Positions 17,270 through 26,218 of a stretch of 35,492 nt of DNA are shown piece after piece. Below the pieces are notes generated by a model. That model made no database searches. It had not been told where the DNA came from and worked only from the letters and a program-made list of their open reading frames with translations. The stretch is from Balneolales bacterium (GTDB taxonomy: Bacteria > Bacteroidota > Rhodothermia > Balneolales > Natronogracilivirgulaceae). Made by a program: the position numbers and the translations under genes. How positions within the stretch are numbered: position 1 is the stretch's first letter; each line of letters begins with the position of its first letter. The stretch lies in contig SKXL01000003.1 of the NCBI GenBank assembly GCA_007128425.1, forward strand, positions 1 to 35,492, given 5' to 3'.

Positions 17270-17373
17270 TCCGCTTTTCGCATAAAATCCGTCAGTTTCC
17301 CGTTACTATTCGGCAGAACTATTCTGCACCATTTGCTATATTCCACCTTTCGAAACGTTAAGATCAATCAGAA

Positions 17374-20364
17374 ATGAAAGGCTTTTACCGGATTGTTATT
17401 ATTCTAATCCTGATTACAGGAGTTACTGGGGGTGTGTCGTTAAGTGAGGCACAATCCATTCCTCACAAGCCTGTCCATGACCGCTATCAGACCGGGGTCA
17501 AGCTTTATTACGAGGGGTTATTCGATCAGGCTGCAGAGCAGCTGCAGAAATTCATAGAGAACGAACCTGATCCGGTACTGGTGGAGCAGGCATTCTATTA
17601 CAAGACGCTTTCCTATATTGCTCGTGATACCTCGAGGACAGATATTTACGCTAATCGCTTTCTGAAGAACTACCCGACCGGATTAAATGCGATAGCACTG
17701 CTGGAAGACATGGCAGCTCGCAACTACAGAAACAACCAGTTCGAAGAGGCATTGATGGTGTATGCCAGGCTGTATCATACAGAGACCGGCGATGAAAACA
17801 AGTCCCGCCATTTGTTCTGGATGGCGGAGTCTGCTCGTGCCATGGACAGCACGGCGACATCATCCTCACTATATGGTCAACTGGCTGACCGCTATCCGGA
17901 TTCAAGATGGGCGCCCAAAGCGATGTACTCCCGAGGCCAGCTTTACCTTGAAATGGAAAACTTTGAGCGTTCTACAGAGGTATTCGAAGAACTCCGTAAG
18001 CGCTATCCAACACATCCTCAGACCCGGCAGATCGGAACAGCACTCGGTGAGATGTACTATCGCCAGGAGCGCTATGAAGATGCCATTCAGACGCTCAGGG
18101 CGGAATTGTCCTATCTGGAGGGTGAAGCACAGCTCAAAGCGATTCTGCTCATCGCTGAAAGCTACAATTACCTCGGCAATTTCGACCAGGCAGCAACACA
18201 TTATCGGAGGTACATCAATCAGAGTCGTGACGAAATGCAGGCGCGACCTGCACATTATGGCCTTGGCTGGGTCTATCACAAGCAGCAGGTGTATCATTGG
18301 GCGGCCGATTCATTTGCGAAAGCGGCTTTGGGTGGTGACGAACTGGCCCGCAAGGCCCGTTATTACGAGGCCATCAACCGCAAACTGGGCGGCAGGTATG
18401 ACCAGGCTTTGGAAGCATTCCAAAAATTCGGCGATCAATACACGGAAGGCTTTTGGGTGGAACAGGTCTATTATGAATGGGGGCTGACAGCTTTTGAGCT
18501 GGGTCGGTTTGATTTGGCAATTGAAGTACTTCAGCGCCTGGTTCGCGGGGATCAGGATCTTGAGGACCCCGGAAAAGTGTATTCTTTGCTGGGTGAAGCC
18601 TATTTTGCCAATAACGAATTTTCACGGGCAGTGCAGGCTTTTGAGATAGCCGAACAAACTGTCGATGTGGATCCTGACATGAAACGGCAGGCTCGGTTTC
18701 AGCGGGCGTGGGTGTTGTATGAAAATCATGCCTACCGGGAAGCCGCTCGCGCCTTTGAGGACGTGTACCGTGACCAGCCGTCCGGCGAACTGGCGGCCGA
18801 GGCTCTCTTCTGGAGTGCCGACAGCTACTACCATCAGCGGCGCTGGAGTGACGCGATTCGGCAGCTGGAGCTCTATCTTGATGGGTATCCCGACCACAAA
18901 TTTGCAGGAGCTGCCGTGTATTCGCTTGGATGGGCTCATTTCAACCTCCGGCAGTATGAGCGTGCGATCCACTATTTTGAGCGATTTGATTCAGATCATG
19001 AACCTCCACCCATGGCACTGTTTCCCTACGATGTTGATACCCGGTTAAGGCTCGGTGATTCCTATTATGCGCTCAGACGCTATGAGGATGCCATCCGGAA
19101 TTATGAAAAAGCGGTCGGTGCGGATCCTGGCGGTGACTATGCCATTTTCCAGATGGCCAACAGTTTTTTTCGCAATAATGAATCCTTCGAGGCGGTACGA
19201 AATTTTCGCAGGCTGGTTCGGATCTATCCATACAGTCGTTTGAGGGAGCAGGCGCAATACAATATCGGATTTATCTTTTTTCAAACAGGTAATTACGATC
19301 AGGCCATCTCGGAGTTTCATGAGCTAATCAACCGCTATCCGAACACGGAGTGGGCCGCTCGTGGTCAGTACCAAATTGGCGACGCCTATTACAATGCAGG
19401 TAACTATGAGGAGGCCATTGCGGCTTATCGCAGGGTGATGGATACGTATCCCGAAAGCAAACTGGTTGTAGATGCGGTAAATGGAATCCAGTTTGCACAG
19501 ATAGCCGCCGGGATGGAAGATACCAGCCTCGAAGTGCTTGAGGAGTTTCTCAACCAACATCCCCAGACAGGTACAGCCGAACAGCTACGATACCGGCAAG
19601 CGGAGAATTTGCTGCAGGCCGGCGATTACATGGAGGCCATCAACTCTTTCCGCAACTACATTCGTGTTACAACCAGCGAGTCCATGATACCGGAGGCATG
19701 GTACAATATTGCAGAGGCCTATGAGCAGTTGGGTGAAAAAGACAATGCCATCACTTCTTACCGTGAGATTGCGGAAAATTATCCGCAATCCGACCGGGTG
19801 GATCCCGCGCTGCTGCACATTGGCCGGCTCGAACTTGAACGGGGACGTCAAAACCGGGCAATAACAGCACTTGAGCAGCTTGTGGAGCGTCAGGGCAGAC
19901 TGCAAGTGGAAGCTCTGGCTGCACTCGGAGAAGCCAATCTGGCAGCCGGACGGATCAATCAGGCCGAAGATGCTTTCAATCGGGCGTTGGAACGCCGTGG
20001 TGATCATGAGCAGTCTCTCATAGGAAAGGGTCTGGTGGCTCTTGAACGTGGACAGCTTGTGAATGCAGAACAGCGCTTCAGGCAAGTGGCTGATGCCAGC
20101 ATGCTGGAGAATGGTGCAAGGGCTCAGTACTATCTCGGAAATGTGGAGCAAATGCGCAGAAACCATGAATCGGCCATTGAGGCATATGCCCGGGTCAGTA
20201 CGCTTTATGAGGCCTATGATCAGTGGGTTGCGCGTGCCATGCTTGCAACTGCGGAATCCTACCGGCTGATGGGGCAGAGTGGCAGAGCCAGTCAAACGCT
20301 GCATGATGTGATTGAACGTTTTCCGGATACCGAATTTTCCCGAACCGCCGCAAGAAGGCTTTAA
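17374..20364 (+). CDS. Large secreted/periplasmic TPR-repeat protein
   Basis: The 996-residue protein begins with a signal peptide (MKGFYRIVIILILITGVTGG, cleavage probably near SEAQS). Almost all of the rest is degenerate tetratricopeptide repeats, recognisable by the recurring G-x-x-Y-x-x-x-x-Y-x-x-A core: GVKLYYEGLFDQAAEQLQKF, ALGEMYYRQERYEDAIQTLR, QYQIGDAYYNAGNYEEAIAA, LGDSYYALRRYEDAIRNYEK. Many repeats carry a 'YP' turn (RYPDSRW, RYPNTEWAA, TYPESK), as in BamD/YbgF-type periplasmic scaffolds. It is a probable protein-protein interaction scaffold in the envelope; no enzymatic domain is seen. A 104-base gap precedes it and aroA begins 17 bases after its stop. It is too long for YbgF or BamD. 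Confidence 0.85.
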   Translation: MKGFYRIVIILILITGVTGGVSLSEAQSIPHKPVHDRYQTGVKLYYEGLFDQAAEQLQKFIENEPDPVLVEQAFYYKTLSYIARDTSRTDIYANRFLKNYPTGLNAIALLEDMAARNYRNNQFEEALMVYARLYHTETGDENKSRHLFWMAESARAMDSTATSSSLYGQLADRYPDSRWAPKAMYSRGQLYLEMENFERSTEVFEELRKRYPTHPQTRQIGTALGEMYYRQERYEDAIQTLRAELSYLEGEAQLKAILLIAESYNYLGNFDQAATHYRRYINQSRDEMQARPAHYGLGWVYHKQQVYHWAADSFAKAALGGDELARKARYYEAINRKLGGRYDQALEAFQKFGDQYTEGFWVEQVYYEWGLTAFELGRFDLAIEVLQRLVRGDQDLEDPGKVYSLLGEAYFANNEFSRAVQAFEIAEQTVDVDPDMKRQARFQRAWVLYENHAYREAARAFEDVYRDQPSGELAAEALFWSADSYYHQRRWSDAIRQLELYLDGYPDHKFAGAAVYSLGWAHFNLRQYERAIHYFERFDSDHEPPPMALFPYDVDTRLRLGDSYYALRRYEDAIRNYEKAVGADPGGDYAIFQMANSFFRNNESFEAVRNFRRLVRIYPYSRLREQAQYNIGFIFFQTGNYDQAISEFHELINRYPNTEWAARGQYQIGDAYYNAGNYEEAIAAYRRVMDTYPESKLVVDAVNGIQFAQIAAGMEDTSLEVLEEFLNQHPQTGTAEQLRYRQAENLLQAGDYMEAINSFRNYIRVTTSESMIPEAWYNIAEAYEQLGEKDNAITSYREIAENYPQSDRVDPALLHIGRLELERGRQNRAITALEQLVERQGRLQVEALAALGEANLAAGRINQAEDAFNRALERRGDHEQSLIGKGLVALERGQLVNAEQRFRQVADASMLENGARAQYYLGNVEQMRRNHESAIEAYARVSTLYEAYDQWVARAMLATAESYRLMGQSGRASQTLHDVIERFPDTEFSRTAARRL

Positions 20365-20380
20365 CAGCATTACCAGCATA

Positions 20381-21670
20381 ATGAATAAAGAGATAAAGCC
20401 GCCTGAAAGGATAAAGGGGACCATTCATTTACCGGCTGACAAGTCCATAGCGCAGAGGTCGGCACTGTTTGCGTTGCTTTCGCAAGAATCGTCACTGATC
20501 ACAAATTATCCGGCAGCTGAGGATCCACAGACGGCACTTTCCTGTATTGCTCAACTCGGAGCGAAAATACAATCAGCCGACAGACGGATCAGGATCGAAG
20601 GCACGGGACGCGATGGAATGCGTGTGCCGGGAGAAATAATCGACTGCGGCAACTCGGGAACTGTTATGCGGATGCTGGCGGGAATTGTGGCAGGCGCGGG
20701 TATACCGGCTACACTCGCTGGAGATGCATCGCTTTCTCACCGGCCGATGAAACGCATCATCGATCCGCTTGAACAGATGGGTGCTCTTATTCGTGCAGCA
20801 CAGGGTGATCGGCCGCCGCTTGAAATACGGCGTGACAAAACATTTACACCGATTGACTATCGACTTCCGGTTGCCAGTGCACAACTGAAATCGTGTGTGC
20901 TGCTTGCCGGTCTGTTTGGGGAAAAGACAACCAGGGTCATCGAAACCGTTGCATGTCGGAATCATACTGAAATCATGCTCGGATTGCCGGTGCTGCGAAA
21001 AGGGAAAGAGCATATTATTTCCAGCAACCGGGGAATTGCCATACCGCCTCAGAACCTTGAAATACCGGGAGATTTCTCCGCAGCCGCCTTTTGGCTTGTG
21101 GCAGCTTCTATCCTGGAAGATTCTGAAATTGTTATGCCTTCATCAGGTGTGAATCCTACCCGGTGCGCCGCTCTCCACATTCTTCGCCGAATGGGAGCTG
21201 ACATTGAGATGGAGATGATGAAAAAAGCCGGAAAGGAGCCTGTAGCCACGTTGCGGGTCAGATCTGCGAAACTGAGTCCCGCCGATATCCACCCTGAAGA
21301 GATACCCAATGCCATTGATGAACTGCCAGTGTTGTGTGTGGCGATGGCTTTTGCTGACGGTGTATCCCGAATCACCGGAGCCGAAGAATTGCGATTCAAG
21401 GAAAGCGACCGTCTTGCGGCCATCCAGAATGTCCTGGAAGCGGGTGGGGTACGAGTGGAAGCGCATGCAGGCGGCCTGACAATTTATGGCGATCCGAAGC
21501 GAAAGATCCGTGCAGCTCAGCATGACAGCTGCCATGATCACAGAATTGCCATGTCCGCTGCCATTCTGTCCCTTAAGTCCGACGGTGTGTCGGAAATTAA
21601 AAATGCTGAAGCGGCCGCGGTTTCCTATCCTGAATTCTGGTCTCACCTGGACAGTCTGGCACATATTTAG
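20381..21670 (+). CDS. aroA: 3-phosphoshikimate 1-carboxyvinyltransferase (EPSP synthase)
   Basis: AroA joins shikimate-3-phosphate and PEP to give EPSP in the shikimate pathway. The 429-residue protein begins MNKEIKPPERIKGTIHLPAD and has LPADKSIAQRSALFALLS (PEP/S3P site), DCGNSGTVMRMLAG (~88-101), GDASLSHRPMKRIIDPL, VASAQLKSCVLLAG, DELPVLCVAMAFADG, RFKESDR and HDSCHDHRIAMS. The frame is open further upstream into the TPR gene, but ATG 20381 lies at the family N-terminus. Residues SAQLK (166-170), RNHTE (193-197) and NPTR (258-261) match three of four motifs used to define class II enzymes; the fourth is ADKS (19-22) rather than GDKS. The Gly that contacts glyphosate in class I enzymes is retained (G93). 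It starts 17 bases after the TPR gene. Confidence 0.96.
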   Translation: MNKEIKPPERIKGTIHLPADKSIAQRSALFALLSQESSLITNYPAAEDPQTALSCIAQLGAKIQSADRRIRIEGTGRDGMRVPGEIIDCGNSGTVMRMLAGIVAGAGIPATLAGDASLSHRPMKRIIDPLEQMGALIRAAQGDRPPLEIRRDKTFTPIDYRLPVASAQLKSCVLLAGLFGEKTTRVIETVACRNHTEIMLGLPVLRKGKEHIISSNRGIAIPPQNLEIPGDFSAAAFWLVAASILEDSEIVMPSSGVNPTRCAALHILRRMGADIEMEMMKKAGKEPVATLRVRSAKLSPADIHPEEIPNAIDELPVLCVAMAFADGVSRITGAEELRFKESDRLAAIQNVLEAGGVRVEAHAGGLTIYGDPKRKIRAAQHDSCHDHRIAMSAAILSLKSDGVSEIKNAEAAAVSYPEFWSHLDSLAHI

Positions 21671-21765
21671 CCCGCCTCATCCCTGCTGCTCTGACAATTC
21701 GGCAGATCTTGAACCATTATCATGCTCTGGCACTGTTGTTGCTTTATGGTAGGGCAAAAGTAATA

Positions 21766-21793
21766 GAATTTGTTACTTCGAATTTGTTACTTC
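21766..21793 (+). repeat. Perfect 14-base tandem duplication upstream of dnaK
   Basis: The unit GAATTTGTTACTTC occurs at 21766-21779 and again, immediately adjoining, at 21780-21793. The second copy ends about 43 bases before the dnaK ATG. It lies in the leader or promoter zone between aroA and dnaK. It may be a duplicated regulator site, a duplicated -35-type element (TTTG or TTGTTA occurs in each unit) or simple slippage; the sequence does not decide. Confidence 0.9.
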
Positions 21794-21836
21794 ACGAATG
21801 TTAATTGGAATATAAAAAACAAACAGAACATCAGTT

Positions 21837-23786
21837 ATGGGAAAGATTATTGGAATAGACCTTGGGACAACGAACTCCTGCGTTTCGGTGATGGAAGGCA
21901 ATGAGCCGGTTGTAATTCAGAATTCCGAAGGAGGAAGAACCACACCCTCGGTTGTTGCCTTTTCGAAAGACGGAGAGCGTCTGGTGGGAGCCCCTGCCAA
22001 ACGTCAGGCCATTACCAACCCGGATAAAACGATCTCGTCTATCAAGAGATTCATGGGCCGTTTTTATGATGAGGTGAAAGAAGAGCAGAAGACGATCTCA
22101 TACAAGATTGTAAAAGCGGACGATGGGACGGCCCGTGTCGATATCGGCGAGCGGACCTATGCACCACAGGAAATCTCTGCAATGGTCCTCCAGAAAATGA
22201 AACAGACCGCAGAGGAGTATCTGGGTGAAAAAGTGACAGAGGCGGTAATCACTGTCCCTGCATACTTCAACGATGCCCAGCGCAAGGCGACACAGGAAGC
22301 CGGAAAAATTGCCGGCCTGGATGTCAAACGAATCATCAACGAGCCGACTGCCGCATCGCTGGCATACGGTCTCGACAAAAAGGATAAAAGCATGACCATC
22401 GCGGTCTTTGACCTTGGTGGTGGTACGTTTGATATCTCCATTCTTGAACTGGGTGACGGTGTATTTGAAGTGAAATCCACCGACGGCGATACACATCTTG
22501 GCGGTGATGACTTCGACACCCGCATTCTGGATTATCTCGTGGAGGAGTTCCGGAAAAGTGACGGAATAGATCTGAAGAAGGATCCCATGGCGCTTCAGCG
22601 TCTTCGGGATGCAGCTGAGAAAGCAAAGGTTGAGCTATCCAGTTCACAAAAGACAAATGTGAACCTGCCGTTTATTACGGCCGATAACTCCGGTCCGCGA
22701 CATCTCAGCATTGACCTGACCCGCTCCAAATTCGAGCAACTGGTAGAAAAACTCGTGAAGCGGACACTCACCCCTTGCGAAAAGGCATTAAAGGGTGCCA
22801 AGCTCAAAAAATCGGAAATTGATCAGGTAATTCTGGTGGGTGGATCAACAAGGATCCCCAAAATTCAGGAAGTAGTAAAGGAGTTTTTTGAGAAGGAGCC
22901 AAGCAAAGGTGTAAACCCGGATGAGGTGGTAGCCATTGGGGCAGCTATCCAGGGCGGTGTCTTCTCCGGTGATGTGAAAGACGTTGTGCTTCTGGATGTC
23001 AATCCGCTTACACTGGGTATTGAAACTCTTGGCGGTGTTATGACCAAGCTTATCGAAGCAAATACCACCATCCCAACCAGCAAAACAGAGACCTTTTCCA
23101 CGGCTGCTGACAACCAGTCCAGTGTGGAAATACATGTGCTGCAAGGAGAGCGTGTCAAGGCTAATGATAACCGTACACTCGGACGCTTCCATCTGGATGG
23201 CATTCCACCGGCACCTCGTGGTGTTCCGCAGATCGAAGTCACATTTGATATCGATGCCAACGGTGTGCTGAGTGTCGGTGCCAAGGATAAGGGTACCGGC
23301 AAGGAACAGAGCATCCGCATTGAGGCCAGCTCCGGACTCTCCGATGAAGAGATCGAAAATATGAAAAAAGCAGCTGAAGAGCATGCCGATGAGGACAAGA
23401 AGCTGCGTGAAAAAGTGGAAGTACTGAACAAGGCCGACGGCCTCATCTTCTCGACTAAAAAACAACTTGAGGAATACGGGGACAAACTCTCCGAACAGAA
23501 TAAATCCAATATTCAACAAGCTGTTGAAAAGCTGGAGAAACTCCACAAGGAAGAAAATGTGGACGAGCTCGAACCCGCCATGGAAGAGCTGAATAAGGCA
23601 TGGTCTGACGCATCTTCGGAACTCTATCAGGCTACACAACAGGCCCAGCAAGGCGCTGATAGTGGTGAAGCCGGTCAGGCCGGTGAAAAAGCCGATGAGA
23701 GCAGCGGGTCTTCAAAAGAAGACAGCGACACTGTCGATGCAGAATTCGAGGTTGTGGATGACGAGGACGACAAGAAAAAAGAATAG
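21837..23786 (+). CDS. dnaK: Chaperone protein DnaK (Hsp70)
   Basis: DnaK is the ATP-driven Hsp70 chaperone. The 649-residue protein starts [20 protein letters not shown] (phosphate loop), with [69 protein letters not shown] and the interdomain/substrate-binding linker [20 protein letters not shown]. The C-terminal lid ends in a disordered Gly/Ser/Glu-rich tail and [16 protein letters not shown]. All expected parts are present and the length is typical. grpE and a canonical dnaJ are not adjacent. The 166-base upstream gap holds a 14-base tandem repeat, and a long terminator follows the stop. Confidence 0.98.
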   Translation: MGKIIGIDLGTTNSCVSVMEGNEPVVIQNSEGGRTTPSVVAFSKDGERLVGAPAKRQAITNPDKTISSIKRFMGRFYDEVKEEQKTISYKIVKADDGTARVDIGERTYAPQEISAMVLQKMKQTAEEYLGEKVTEAVITVPAYFNDAQRKATQEAGKIAGLDVKRIINEPTAASLAYGLDKKDKSMTIAVFDLGGGTFDISILELGDGVFEVKSTDGDTHLGGDDFDTRILDYLVEEFRKSDGIDLKKDPMALQRLRDAAEKAKVELSSSQKTNVNLPFITADNSGPRHLSIDLTRSKFEQLVEKLVKRTLTPCEKALKGAKLKKSEIDQVILVGGSTRIPKIQEVVKEFFEKEPSKGVNPDEVVAIGAAIQGGVFSGDVKDVVLLDVNPLTLGIETLGGVMTKLIEANTTIPTSKTETFSTAADNQSSVEIHVLQGERVKANDNRTLGRFHLDGIPPAPRGVPQIEVTFDIDANGVLSVGAKDKGTGKEQSIRIEASSGLSDEEIENMKKAAEEHADEDKKLREKVEVLNKADGLIFSTKKQLEEYGDKLSEQNKSNIQQAVEKLEKLHKEENVDELEPAMEELNKAWSDASSELYQATQQAQQGADSGEAGQAGEKADESSGSSKEDSDTVDAEFEVVDDEDDKKKE

Positions 23787-23812
23787 CGATCATCCATAAT
23801 ATTAGCCGCAGC

Positions 23813-23870
23813 AGGTAAGGCCCCGGGTCGACACTTTCATGTCGAAAGAGTTGGCGCCGGGGTTTCTTTT
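23813..23870 (+). terminator. Compound rho-independent terminator after dnaK
   Basis: A stem CCCCGG (23821-23826) with CCGGGG (23857-23862) encloses a smaller hairpin CGACA (23829-23833)/TGTCG (23840-23844). It is followed by the T-rich TTTCTTTT (23863-23870). An outer, imperfect pairing of GCAGGTAA (23813-23820) with TTACC-TC-CTGC (from 23872) could extend it. It lies 35-85 bases after the dnaK stop and would end the dnaK transcript before the DAHP synthase gene. Confidence 0.8.
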
Positions 23871-24029
23871 ATTACCTCCTGCCGATTTCATATAGTTTTT
23901 ATATCTTAAATGTTATCGAGTCGATTGTCGGAGTCCATCATTATCCAAAAACGGATGCACTTCACACCATTTTTGTGACGTTATCAGGTAACCGGCATGT
24001 TTTCTATTACGAATCATATGTAACTGACT

Positions 24030-25397
24030 GTGGAACAAACGAGTATCAAGCCCTGGAGTCCGACTTCATGGCAATCATTTCCGATCAAACAGCTTCCGGA
24101 ATACAAGAATCAGAAACTCCTGAAGAGTGTATACAATGAGCTGAAAAGCTATCCCCCGCTGGTTAACTCATGGGAGATTGAAGATCTTCGCGATCAGCTC
24201 GCGATGGCATCACGTGGCAAGGCATTTTTGCTGCAGGGCGGTGATTGCGCCGAAGTATTTGATAATTGCAACGCCCCGCAGACGGTGAACCTGTTGAAAG
24301 TGCTGCTTCAGATGAGTTTTATTTTGATCCATGAGCTGCATATTCCGGTCATCCGTGTTGGACGAATTGCAGGCCAGTACGCGAAGCCACGGTCAAAGGC
24401 CCTGGAGAAGGTGGCCGGTCAGGAAATCCCGTCATACCGGGGCGATCTGTTCAACAGATTTGAGCAGGATGAGGCCGCTCGCATATCCAATCCAAAAAGG
24501 CTTCTGGAGGGATACAAGCTCTCGGCATTGACACTGAACTTCATTCGGTCCCTGACAGAAGGCAAAGGGTTTGCAAACCTGAATCATCCCGAGTACTGGG
24601 AGCTTGATTTCATGCGTCGAAACAAGTACTACAAGGAGTATGAGTCGATGGTGAGGTCGATCACAAATGCAGTGCGGTTTGTGGAGACGATATCAAACCA
24701 CAGCATTGATGCGATGAAACAGGTACGCATTCACACATCGCATGAAGCCCTCAATCTTTATTACGACTCGGCACAGACCCAGCAGGTTCCGCACAACAAG
24801 GGCTGGTACAATCTGAGTACGCACATGCCCTGGCTGGGCAATCGTACCCGCGATCTCGATGGAGCACATGTCGAGTATTTTCGTGGTATACGTAATCCCA
24901 TTGGCATCAAGGTGGGTCCGCCATTTGAAGCGGATGATATCATCCGCCTGATCGAAAAGCTGAATCCGGACAATACCGAAGGAAAGGTGACGCTCATCAC
25001 CCGGATGGGCAAGGACAATGTTGCATCAATGCTTCCGGAGCTGATCCGCTCCGTAAACAAGGCCGGCTTGAAAGTAATCTGGAGCTGTGATCCAATGCAT
25101 GGTAATACGTATGCCACAGACGAAAACATCAAGACAAGAAGTTTTAATGACATTCTGAGTGAGATCAAACAGACTTTTGAAGTGCATCGCAACGAAGGTA
25201 CATTCCTGGGCGGAGTACATCTGGAATTGACCGGTGACAATGTGACCGAATGTGTGGGCGGTGCCAACGGACTCCGTGCGGAAGGGCTCAAACGCAATTA
25301 CAAAACATTCTGTGACCCCCGCCTGAATTACCAGCAAAGCCTGGAGATGGCATTTTTGATTACCAAGGAGTGGAAGGCGACCTGGCAGGGCAGATAG
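24030..25397 (+). CDS. 3-deoxy-7-phosphoheptulonate synthase, class II (plant-type DAHP synthase)
   Basis: This enzyme condenses PEP and erythrose-4-phosphate to DAHP, the first shikimate step. The 455-residue protein shows class II (AroA_II) motifs: WSPTSWQSFPIKQLPEY at the N-terminus, PPLVNSWEIEDLRDQL, AFLLQGGDCAEVFDNC (metal-binding Cys ~74), VIRVGRIAGQYAKPRS, MRWGNxT-like THMPWLGNRTRDLDGAHVEY, GIKVGPPFEADD, ITRMGKDN, WSCDPMHGNTYA, FLGGVHLELTGDNVTECVGG and DPRLNYQQSLEMAFLITKEW. No ATG fits; GTG at 24030 gives MEQTSIKPWSP, as in relatives. It lies 160 bases after the dnaK terminator and so has its own leader. No chorismate-mutase fusion is present. The family is clear; allosteric control is unknown. 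Confidence 0.95.
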   Translation: MEQTSIKPWSPTSWQSFPIKQLPEYKNQKLLKSVYNELKSYPPLVNSWEIEDLRDQLAMASRGKAFLLQGGDCAEVFDNCNAPQTVNLLKVLLQMSFILIHELHIPVIRVGRIAGQYAKPRSKALEKVAGQEIPSYRGDLFNRFEQDEAARISNPKRLLEGYKLSALTLNFIRSLTEGKGFANLNHPEYWELDFMRRNKYYKEYESMVRSITNAVRFVETISNHSIDAMKQVRIHTSHEALNLYYDSAQTQQVPHNKGWYNLSTHMPWLGNRTRDLDGAHVEYFRGIRNPIGIKVGPPFEADDIIRLIEKLNPDNTEGKVTLITRMGKDNVASMLPELIRSVNKAGLKVIWSCDPMHGNTYATDENIKTRSFNDILSEIKQTFEVHRNEGTFLGGVHLELTGDNVTECVGGANGLRAEGLKRNYKTFCDPRLNYQQSLEMAFLITKEWKATWQGR

Positions 25398-25525
25398 TGT
25401 CGGAAATGATTTGCCATTTGCACCTGGTTGACTGCAGCTGCCCGAGGGCAATCTGAAAAATTGTCAGACTTTATGACAGAAATAATCGAACGGAGTTCGG
25501 ATACCTGCCATTTTGTGGGAGGAAG

Positions 25526-25550
25526 TCTGTAATTTGAACAGTATTACAGA
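25526..25550 (+). promoter_or_regulatory. 8-9-8 inverted repeat upstream of hsp20, possible repressor operator
   Basis: TCTGTAAT (25526-25533), a nine-base spacer and ATTACAGA (25543-25550) form a perfect inverted repeat about 114 bases before the hsp20 ATG. The format (arms with N9 spacer) resembles the HrcA/CIRCE operator, but the arm sequence does not match CIRCE (TTAGCACTC), so a different regulator would be needed. A TTGACA at 25557-25562 lies just downstream; no convincing -10 at 17 bases was found. Operator function is inference. Confidence 0.4.
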
Positions 25551-25663
25551 TAATATTTGACAGTATGTCCGGTTGGTACGGGGTTTGTATCTGTATTGGG
25601 TGAAGCAACGATGAAAATAACCAGAACTCAATACCAACAAACCATTAAAAAAAGGAGGTAGCT

Positions 25664-26104
25664 ATGACTATCACCAGATATACCCCGATGAGAACGCCGG
25701 ACTATCCCTCCGTTCCACGTTCGTTCTCCAACCTGCTGGATGACTTCTTCAATGACGTAGTAGCCAGCGATAGCGGACGTCTCTACGTTCCGAGTATGGA
25801 TGTTTCCGAAACGGACAGCCACTATCACATTCAGCTTACCCTTCCCGGTATGAGAAAGGACGAGATCAATATCGACCTTGAAGATCGCCGGTTGACTATT
25901 ACAGGAGAACGGAAGGAGGAGACCGAAGATAAAAACAGAAAGTACCACGTGCGTGAAACGCGTTTCGGACACTTCGAGCGTTCAGTGATGTTGCCGAACA
26001 ACATCAATCAAGATAAGATTGATGCGCGTTTCGAAGACGGAATTCTGAATATCGAAATCGAAAAGAAAGAAAAACAGGTGAACAAGCAGATTAAAGTGAA
26101 ATAA
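25664..26104 (+). CDS. Small heat shock protein, Hsp20/alpha-crystallin family
   Basis: This ATP-independent holdase binds unfolding proteins until DnaK/ClpB can refold them. The 146-residue protein has a short N-terminal arm (PDYPSVPRSFSNLLDDFF), then an alpha-crystallin domain (~44-137: VPSMDVSETDSHYHIQLTLP, GMRKDEINIDLEDRRLTITG, HFERSVMLPNNINQDKIDAR, FEDGILNIEIEK) and a C-terminal KQVNKQIKVK with the I-x-V anchoring motif. A strong Shine-Dalgarno (AAAGGAGG) precedes the ATG at 25664, the best in the window. That suggests high expression. The 266-base upstream gap contains inverted repeats. Confidence 0.96.
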   Translation: MTITRYTPMRTPDYPSVPRSFSNLLDDFFNDVVASDSGRLYVPSMDVSETDSHYHIQLTLPGMRKDEINIDLEDRRLTITGERKEETEDKNRKYHVRETRFGHFERSVMLPNNINQDKIDARFEDGILNIEIEKKEKQVNKQIKVK

Positions 26105-26143
26105 AAGTCAATGTTCACTCAGGATAAAACAACGAAAATTACT

Positions 26144-26184
26144 AAAAACCCGGCGATGGCAGGCTTGGTCAGCGTCGGGTTTTT
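26144..26184 (+). terminator. Rho-independent terminator after hsp20
   Basis: AAAAACCCG (26144-26152) pairs exactly with CGGGTTTTT (26176-26184), with further G-C/G-T pairing inward and a T run on the plus strand. The A run on the other side makes it potentially bidirectional. It would serve hsp20 (plus) and the arsenate reductase gene (minus), whose ends face each other. Confidence 0.82.
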
Positions 26185-26218
26185 GATGCTGATGAATTGT
26201 TGATGCTGGTGTGATGTC

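Noticed and set aside
19585-20424. Open frame of 279 codons antisense to the end of the TPR gene
   Set aside because: No motif, and it overlaps both the TPR gene and the aroA start on the opposite strand.
22845-23651. Open frame of 268 codons antisense to dnaK
   Set aside because: Phe/Leu-rich translation without recognisable motif, fully covered by dnaK; shadow of codon bias.
25462-25478. TGTCA-N7-TGACA inverted repeat after the DAHP synthase gene
   Set aside because: Five-base arms are expected by chance; no T tract for a terminator.
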